A stretch of DNA of 19,974 bases from Atopobium sp. UBA6362 (lineage in GTDB: Bacteria; Actinomycetota; Coriobacteriia; Coriobacteriales; Atopobiaceae): the NCBI GenBank assembly GCA_002440065.1, contig DJRK01000064.1:11154-31127 (forward strand), given 5' to 3'. Each line of letters opens with the position of its first letter. The stretch's first letter is position 1. Positions 15,831 through 19,974 of the stretch are shown here, in pieces. The translations under genes and the position numbers were made by a program. Below the pieces are notes generated by a model, which was given only the letters and a program-made list of their open reading frames with translations, was not told the origin of the DNA and made no database searches.

Positions 15831-16598
15831 TCACTCCCCCGCTCTCGAAGCCTGGATATTGCGGGCTATGAGGTAGACCACATCGGATTCCTTCATGTTC
15901 TTTGCGCTGTCTTTGTTCCAGGTGCACTCGATGATGAAGTTCGTGGCATCGGCGGGCTTGCCGTCAGCGCCTTTGTCGAGGTCGTTCTGGCTAAAGGCCT
16001 TGTAGCGGTAGAGCGGCCGCGCGTTCTTCTGAACGTTCGTGGTGTAGTTTTCGAACGTCGGGTCAGGAGCTGTGGGCTCCTTCGCATAGGTATTCGTGGC
16101 ATCTCCGGAATTGATGAACGTGAAGCCCGTGACCTCGCTGCCCTTCTTCCACGCATAGGGCTGGTTGAGGCCATCGAGGCCCGCAACATCGGCATCCGCG
16201 GTCGAGGCGCTCGTGTTCCCCACGCGATAGACCTTAATGGTGAGTCCATCAATGTTGGTAGTATTCGCCACCTGCAGCTCGAAGGATTCGCCGCCGCTCT
16301 TCACGCAGAAGGCGCGTTTGCGGGTCACGGTTCCATCCTCGGCAGTCGTATCCTTATCGGCGTCGTAGGTGAGGTCGATCTGCTCGGTTGCCGTCTCGTT
16401 GGGGCCCAGGATCTTGAGGGTCGCGGGGGCCTGGACCTTGCCCACGGTCGAGTGGCCCCTGTCGCTCACGAACCACGTGAGCGTGAGGCCGATGATCAGG
16501 ATCGCCGCGGCGATGCCCGCCACGACGCACAGGATCTCCCTGCGGTGCTCGTGGACCCATTCCTTCATATCTTCTATGCGAGTCTGCGCGTCGGTCAC
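15831..16598 (-). CDS. Single-pass membrane protein with TWF juxtamembrane motif (second of operon)
   Basis: 255 residues, function unknown. A short charged cytoplasmic head (EWVHEHRR) leads into a hydrophobic segment (about 22-40) ending LTWFVSDRGHSTVGKV, followed by a beta-rich external domain. The TWF sequence after the membrane core matches the pattern of the gene before it (AWFAANNKVNATG) and of Firmicutes TasA-like proteins as I recall them. The rest has Asp/Thr-rich stretches, CVKSGGESFELQV and IDGLTIKVYRVGN, like a sandwich domain. The GTG start overlaps the upstream stop as GTGA, with GGGAGGG about six bases before it, indicating translational coupling. There is no LPXTG and no catalytic motif. 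It could be a minor pilin-like or matrix-anchor subunit. Confidence 0.85.
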   Translation of the reverse strand: MTDAQTRIEDMKEWVHEHRREILCVVAGIAAAILIIGLTLTWFVSDRGHSTVGKVQAPATLKILGPNETATEQIDLTYDADKDTTAEDGTVTRKRAFCVKSGGESFELQVANTTNIDGLTIKVYRVGNTSASTADADVAGLDGLNQPYAWKKGSEVTGFTFINSGDATNTYAKEPTAPDPTFENYTTNVQKNARPLYRYKAFSQNDLDKGADGKPADATNFIIECTWNKDSAKNMKESDVVYLIARNIQASRAGE

Positions 16599-17632
16599 TG
16601 CGCGCCCTCCCTTGAGGTGATTCTGAGCTGGAAGTAGGCGATGTTGTTGCCGAGGTATTCGTCGGCGTTGTTGTAGAGGGCGGAGCAGGTGGCGATGTCC
16701 GCGGAGGACATGGCCGGCGAAAGATTGGGGGCGGCCGCCGCGGCGGTACCGTCCGAGGTGCCATCTGAGGTGCCGTAATAGAACGACGTCTTGTGGTCGT
16801 TCACGTAAGACTGCAGGCTCGTGTAGTCGCCGTACTGCTCAGCAAAGAGGTTCTTGTAGTAGTTGGCGTTCTTGAGAAGCACGAAGTTCTGCAGGTACTC
16901 GGGCCAGACCCAGTAGATGTTCACCGTGACGGGTTCAGTGGTCTGTGTGGAGCCGGCCGCGCAGAAGCGCTCCTTGGGGATGCTGATCGAGCTGTCCGTG
17001 ATGCGGTGGGAATAATAGCCGTTGTCGCACGACTCGAAGAAAAGCACGTGGCCCTTCGCGAGCGCGATGAGGTTCTGCTGGTCGGCGGTCAAGGTCTGAG
17101 AAGTGCCGTCCGCAAGATCCGCAACGGTTCCTTGCGCGGTGGTCTTCAGGATGCGCGGGAGGCTTATGGTCACGCCGTTGAGGTCGGTCGCGACGGGCGT
17201 CACGGTCAAGGTGATGCAGCCGCGGGCGCCGGGGTAGATCGAGCCGGCGGTGTTGTTGTTGAGGTTCGAATCGGACGTCACGGTCATAGAGTCCGAGAGG
17301 TCGAGGCCTTCGAGCTTTTCCTTCTCGTCTGCGGTGCGCTCATCGCGCTCGTAGTAGCCCACGTGGGAGCCGGCCGCGCCGTCGCCAGCGGCCGTGATGG
17401 TGTAGCGCGAACCCTTCGCGCTGATGGAGGAGCCGGTCGCATTCACCTTGTTGTTCGCGGCGAACCAAGCGAGGCAGGCAAGGATGATCACGAGGGCCGC
17501 GAGGACGAAGAGGCCGCTCACCAGGAATTCCTTCCAGAAGTCCTTGAGGGTCTGGACGTGCTCGTCGGCCGTCTGGCGGTACTCGGCAGCAGACTTGTGG
17601 TCGCGCTCGTTATGTGTCCCCTTGCCAAACAT
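16595..17632 (-). CDS. Single-pass membrane protein, TasA/SipW-like, first gene of the surface operon
   Basis: 345 residues from ATG 17632, function unknown. A 36-residue charged cytoplasmic segment with coiled-coil-like heptads (SAAEYRQTADEHVQTLKDFW) precedes a hydrophobic stretch at about 37-55, then AWFAANNKVNATGSSI. That AWF..N.VNATG pattern is frequent, from memory, in SipW-dependent TasA-like proteins of gut Firmicutes, as is the later VNIYWVWPEYLQN. A low-complexity GTSDGTSDGTAAAAAP run sits near the C-terminus. The frame stays open upstream to a TTG at 17740, but that stretch is Arg/Gly/Ala-rich and lacks a good start; ATG 17632 has the purine-rich GAAGAAGAAG before it, a weak SD. The stop overlaps the next start as GTGA. 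Expression is probably set by the hairpin-rich leader upstream. Confidence 0.82.
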   Translation of the reverse strand: MFGKGTHNERDHKSAAEYRQTADEHVQTLKDFWKEFLVSGLFVLAALVIILACLAWFAANNKVNATGSSISAKGSRYTITAAGDGAAGSHVGYYERDERTADEKEKLEGLDLSDSMTVTSDSNLNNNTAGSIYPGARGCITLTVTPVATDLNGVTISLPRILKTTAQGTVADLADGTSQTLTADQQNLIALAKGHVLFFESCDNGYYSHRITDSSISIPKERFCAAGSTQTTEPVTVNIYWVWPEYLQNFVLLKNANYYKNLFAEQYGDYTSLQSYVNDHKTSFYYGTSDGTSDGTAAAAAPNLSPAMSSADIATCSALYNNADEYLGNNIAYFQLRITSREGAQ

Positions 17633-17908
17633 CCGCTTCTTCTTCGCGCCCGCGCGGGCGGCCCTCCCCTCCTGGCCTCGGCTCCCTGAGCGCTCTTCCG
17701 ACCCCCAGGGAGCATTTAGGCAGCATAATCCAACGTACAAACGCTAATAGGATACCATTGACCTGCGCTTTTATACCTGAAAGGTTGAGGGTTCGCTGAG
17801 GGTTTATGGGAGGGGCCGCAACGGCGATTTGAGGGGCCTCCCATAGAGGCCCAAAAATGCGGCGAGGGTACGCCCTCAAGCTGAGGAGCCCATGTTGAAG
17901 GTCGCCCG
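17633..17908 (-). other. Leader / promoter region of the surface operon (no gene seen)
   Basis: This 276-base gap between the ATPase stop and the start of the first surface gene has no coding signal on either strand. On the minus strand it holds TATAAA (17770-17775) and TATCCT (17749-17754) as possible -10 boxes without clear -35 partners, a run of CCCTCA-type repeats, and competing hairpins at 17805-17850. No convincing intrinsic terminator for the ATPase gene is visible; GAGGGCGTACCCTC (17864-17877) followed a few bases later by TTTTT is the closest candidate. Confidence 0.4.
17805..17850 (-). promoter_or_regulatory. Mutually exclusive hairpins in the operon leader
   Basis: The nine bases CCTCCCATA (17837-17845) can pair with TATGGGAGG (17805-17813), or part of them can fold in a compact GCCTC-loop-GAGGC hairpin (17836-17850). 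The two cannot form together, which is the layout of attenuators. Neither is followed by a T run, so a control role is only possible if the transcript starts upstream of 17850. Confidence 0.3.
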
Positions 17909-19189
17909 TTACTCACGGAGCGCCGTGATCGGCACGACCATAACGCCGTCCGGCCTGGTATACGCAAAGCTCGTAAGCCCGCATATGACCACGAGAATGC
18001 ATGGCGGCTTCGCATGCGGATCGCTTTCCATGTCCTCCTTGAGCGCAAGAAGCGATTCGGCCGCAGAATCGATCTGATTGGCTCCAAGTTTTATTTCGAA
18101 CGCACCCCATTCGCCGCCCGGCATCTCGACGACTGCGTCGATTTCGCGATTCCGCCCATCGCGGTAGTGGAAGAGTTTCCCACCGTTTGCCCGAGCGTAG
18201 ACCATAAGGTCGCGCTCGCATAAACTTTCAAATAAGAAGCCGAGCGTATTCAGATCGTTTATCAAGCTCGTCTCCGTTGCGCCGAGCGCGGCGGCCGCCA
18301 AGGAAGGGTCCGCGAGGTGCCGCTTGGGCCTCTTTCCCACGCGCACCGAGGAGCGCATATTCGGATTGAATGCAGGCTGGTCATAGATGGCAAACAGCCT
18401 GTAAAGCACGTCAAGATAATCGGCAACCGTATCCGGCGACAGCGTATCGTCATCGAATTGAAGCATGTCCCTGCGCAAGGTCGAGACGCTCGCCAGCGTC
18501 GACTCGTTCCGCGCCAGGGAGCGCATGAGCAGGGTCATCTTTTCTGTGCTCCTGGTCTTATCGTCGATTCGGTTTATATCTTGGTTGCACACCTGCTCGA
18601 CATAGGACGCCGGGACCAAGCCTTCGTCGCCCGCCGGGGCGTCGATATTGCCGGGCCACCCGCCACGGATAATCAACCTGCATAGGTGACTGATCTGCAC
18701 CTCTCCCGTCTGGCTTGCCTCGAGGCCGGCTTCAAAGAGGCTCTTGAGCGACACAGCGCCCGCAGAATCGCCGGACTCGTAGAGCGACATGGGGGACATG
18801 TGAATCGTTGCAATTCGTCCGGTCCCGCTATGCATAACGCCCTTGTACTGCGGGGTCGACGAGCCGCTCAAAAGGTAGCGCCCTTTCTCGCCCTCCTTGT
18901 CGACGGCATAACGGACGGCATCCCAAATCGGCGGGACTTCCTGCCATTCGTCGATAAGGCGCGGGGTTTCCCCGGGGAGCACGAGCGACGGATCCATTTG
19001 AGCCAGGCGGCGGTTCTGAAAATTACCGGACGGATCGCCGAGAAAAATCGCGCTTTGGGCCTGATTCATGAGGGCCCATGTTTTGCCGCACCATTTGGGC
19101 CCCTCGACGCAGACGGCGCCAAAAACGCCCAGAGCCCTTGTGATTTGGTGATCGACGAGCCGAGGTTTATATCCGTCAGGGGTCAGCAC
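17909..19189 (-). CDS. AAA_14 / DUF4143-type ATP-binding protein
   Basis: 426 residues of a large, poorly understood bacterial and archaeal ATPase family, common in gut bacteria in many copies. The N-terminal AAA domain has the Walker A GPKWCGKT at 30-37, Walker B RLIDEWQ at 77-83 and a sensor-like YLLSGSS. The C-terminal DUF4143 part carries EID (349-351) followed by FEIKLG (364-369), a spacing that recalls PD-(D/E)XK nuclease-like folds; whether it cuts DNA is unknown. The length is typical. The GTG start is supported by GAGAAGGA eight bases upstream. An array of six 23-bp repeats lies 58 bases upstream, in the gap behind the ECF gene, and may control it. It is on the same strand as the surface operon, but the 276-base gap argues against a shared role. 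Confidence 0.93.
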   Translation of the reverse strand: MLTPDGYKPRLVDHQITRALGVFGAVCVEGPKWCGKTWALMNQAQSAIFLGDPSGNFQNRRLAQMDPSLVLPGETPRLIDEWQEVPPIWDAVRYAVDKEGEKGRYLLSGSSTPQYKGVMHSGTGRIATIHMSPMSLYESGDSAGAVSLKSLFEAGLEASQTGEVQISHLCRLIIRGGWPGNIDAPAGDEGLVPASYVEQVCNQDINRIDDKTRSTEKMTLLMRSLARNESTLASVSTLRRDMLQFDDDTLSPDTVADYLDVLYRLFAIYDQPAFNPNMRSSVRVGKRPKRHLADPSLAAAALGATETSLINDLNTLGFLFESLCERDLMVYARANGGKLFHYRDGRNREIDAVVEMPGGEWGAFEIKLGANQIDSAAESLLALKEDMESDPHAKPPCILVVICGLTSFAYTRPDGVMVVPITALRE

Positions 19190-19246
19190 GTACGTTATCC
19201 TTCTCTGTGTTTATGCAGTTCAAATGGCCTATATCGACATGGTAGT

Positions 19247-19374
19247 GAATTTTCCGCTTATTTACTAGGTAGTTTTCCGCGGTTTTACTAGTTAATTTTC
19301 CGCGGTTTTGTTAGGTAATTTTCCGCGGTTCTAATCGGTAGTTTTCCGCGGTTTCGTTAGGTTGTTTTCCGCGG
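19247..19374. repeat. Array of six 23-bp direct repeats with core TTTTCCGCGG
   Basis: Units start at 19247, 19270, 19293, 19316, 19339 and a partial one at 19362, exactly 23 bases apart. Each contains TTTTCCGCGGTTT plus a variable 8-9 base part often ending in TTAGG or CTAGG; the first unit is degenerate (TTTTCCGCTT). On the minus strand the core is CCGCGGAAAA, with the self-complementary CCGCGG at its centre. The 23-bp period is about two helical turns, so the cores face the same side of DNA. It lies upstream of the ATPase gene, suggesting a binding array for a regulator or for the ATPase. It is not CRISPR: there are no long unique spacers. Confidence 0.92.
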
Positions 19375-19379
19375 ATAGG

Positions 19380-19407
19380 GCCCGGCAATCGCTTGTCCGT
19401 TCCGGGC
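19380..19407 (-). terminator. Weak inverted repeat after the ECF S-component gene
   Basis: GCCCGG (19380-19385) pairs with CCGGGC (19402-19407) around a 16-base loop, 11 bases after the ECF gene stop. The stem is short and no T run follows on the minus strand, so termination is doubtful. Confidence 0.3.
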
Positions 19408-19418
19408 GTGCATAGTTG

Positions 19419-19974
19419 TTAGAGGTCGTATTTCGCGACGACGCGGCGGATGGCTCGGCCCCAGGGAAGCCAGATCGCGGCGAGAAAACCAGCGGTCGCG
19501 ATGCCGTGGACGATGTCGAGCGGGGCGCCGGCCGCATAAGCCGCAACGATAGAAGGCCAGGTCAGCGGCCTGACGAAGCCGAGCACGTAATACCCGTTGA
19601 GAATCGCGCCGTACATGAGCGCGCTCACGAACCCCCACACATAGAGTGCGCCGCGCCGCTCGAGGATGCCATGGTCGGCGAGCACGCCGCCGAGGTAGCC
19701 CACGAGGCCCCAGGCGTACATCTGCCACGGGGTCCAGCTCCCCTGCCCAAAGAAGAAGTTCGACACGAGGGCGGCGACGGCCCCCACGACGAAGCCGCTG
19801 CGACGGCCCAGGGTCGCCCCGGCGATGATGGCGATCGCGCTCACGGGCTTGACGTCGGGAATCGGCGCAAAGAGCACGCGGCCCGCGGCGGCCGTCGCGG
19901 CGAGGACGGCCGTGGGCATGAGCTGGCGCAGCGCGGGGCGGCTCGCCTCGAAGCTCGCAAAGAGGAGGCCGATC
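19419..19974 (-). CDS. ECF transporter S component (5' end cut by the window edge)
   Basis: The visible 184 residues are hydrophobic with about five membrane segments. They include PIPDVKPVSAIAIIAG and LVSNFFFGQGSWTPWQMYAW, which are typical of the substrate-binding membrane subunit of energy-coupling factor transporters; these dock on shared EcfA ATPases and EcfT to import vitamins or related micronutrients. The frame is open with normal coding character to the last base (...SRPALRQLMPT), so the true start lies beyond 19974, and the ATG at 19919 is internal. The substrate cannot be read from the sequence; relatives described as cobalamin- or queuosine-type are only suggestive. The usual EcfA/EcfT genes may lie upstream outside the window. 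Confidence 0.85.
   Translation of the reverse strand, partial: IGLLFASFEASRPALRQLMPTAVLAATAAAGRVLFAPIPDVKPVSAIAIIAGATLGRRSGFVVGAVAALVSNFFFGQGSWTPWQMYAWGLVGYLGGVLADHGILERRGALYVWGFVSALMYGAILNGYYVLGFVRPLTWPSIVAAYAAGAPLDIVHGIATAGFLAAIWLPWGRAIRRVVAKYDL

Noticed and set aside
17633..17740. TTG start giving 36 extra residues to the first surface gene
   Set aside because: TTG without an SD, and an Arg/Gly/Ala-rich stretch containing cysteines before a clear ATG; the ATG gives a normal N-terminus.
19247..19374. CRISPR array
   Set aside because: The period is 23 bp in total with a 13-base conserved core and only 8-9 variable bases; no spacers of usual length and no cas genes.

Overview
The window looks like chromosomal DNA from a high-GC Actinobacteriota, most likely the class Coriobacteriia (Collinsella or a relative). 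This rests on the GC-rich third codon positions of glmU and prs, the glmU-prs-pth order beside a tRNA-Gln gene, and the style of the surface-protein genes. The genus is an inference from gene style, not from a marker sequence.

Left part (1-3334): a leftward tRNA-Gln(TTG) gene with a strong intrinsic terminator lies back to back with a rightward housekeeping operon. The operon is glmU (UDP-GlcNAc synthesis for the cell wall), prs (PRPP synthase) and pth (peptidyl-tRNA hydrolase). Palindromic elements that look like REP sequences lie at the extreme left edge and between prs and pth.

Positions 3335-3994 form a 660-base gene-free convergent gap full of repeats. It holds a two-copy tandem repeat, a perfect 16-bp hairpin, and three large inverted repeats (17, 20 and 15 bp arms), the outer two of which carry direct copies of one 44-bp motif. 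I see no credible gene in it.

Centre (3995-17632, minus strand): this is the most unusual part, a tightly packed four-gene operon read leftward. Three genes each encode a protein with one N-terminal membrane segment, followed in two of them by a Trp-Phe motif and in the third by a related aromatic stretch. They resemble the TasA/SipW-dependent type of exported matrix proteins. The last gene encodes a 3620-residue secreted protein with a signal peptide, an acidic linker, about 2700 residues of GLUG-like beta-helix repeats and a C-terminal region of beta-rich appearance, but no cell-wall sorting signal. The arrangement suggests a surface fibre, matrix or adhesin system in which the three membrane proteins anchor or assemble with the giant protein. 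That function is inferred.

Right part (17633-19974, minus strand): a regulatory-looking leader with competing hairpins precedes the operon. Next come a AAA_14/DUF4143-type ATPase gene, an array of six 23-bp repeats in its upstream region, and a 5'-truncated gene for the substrate-binding (S) component of an ECF vitamin or metabolite transporter.
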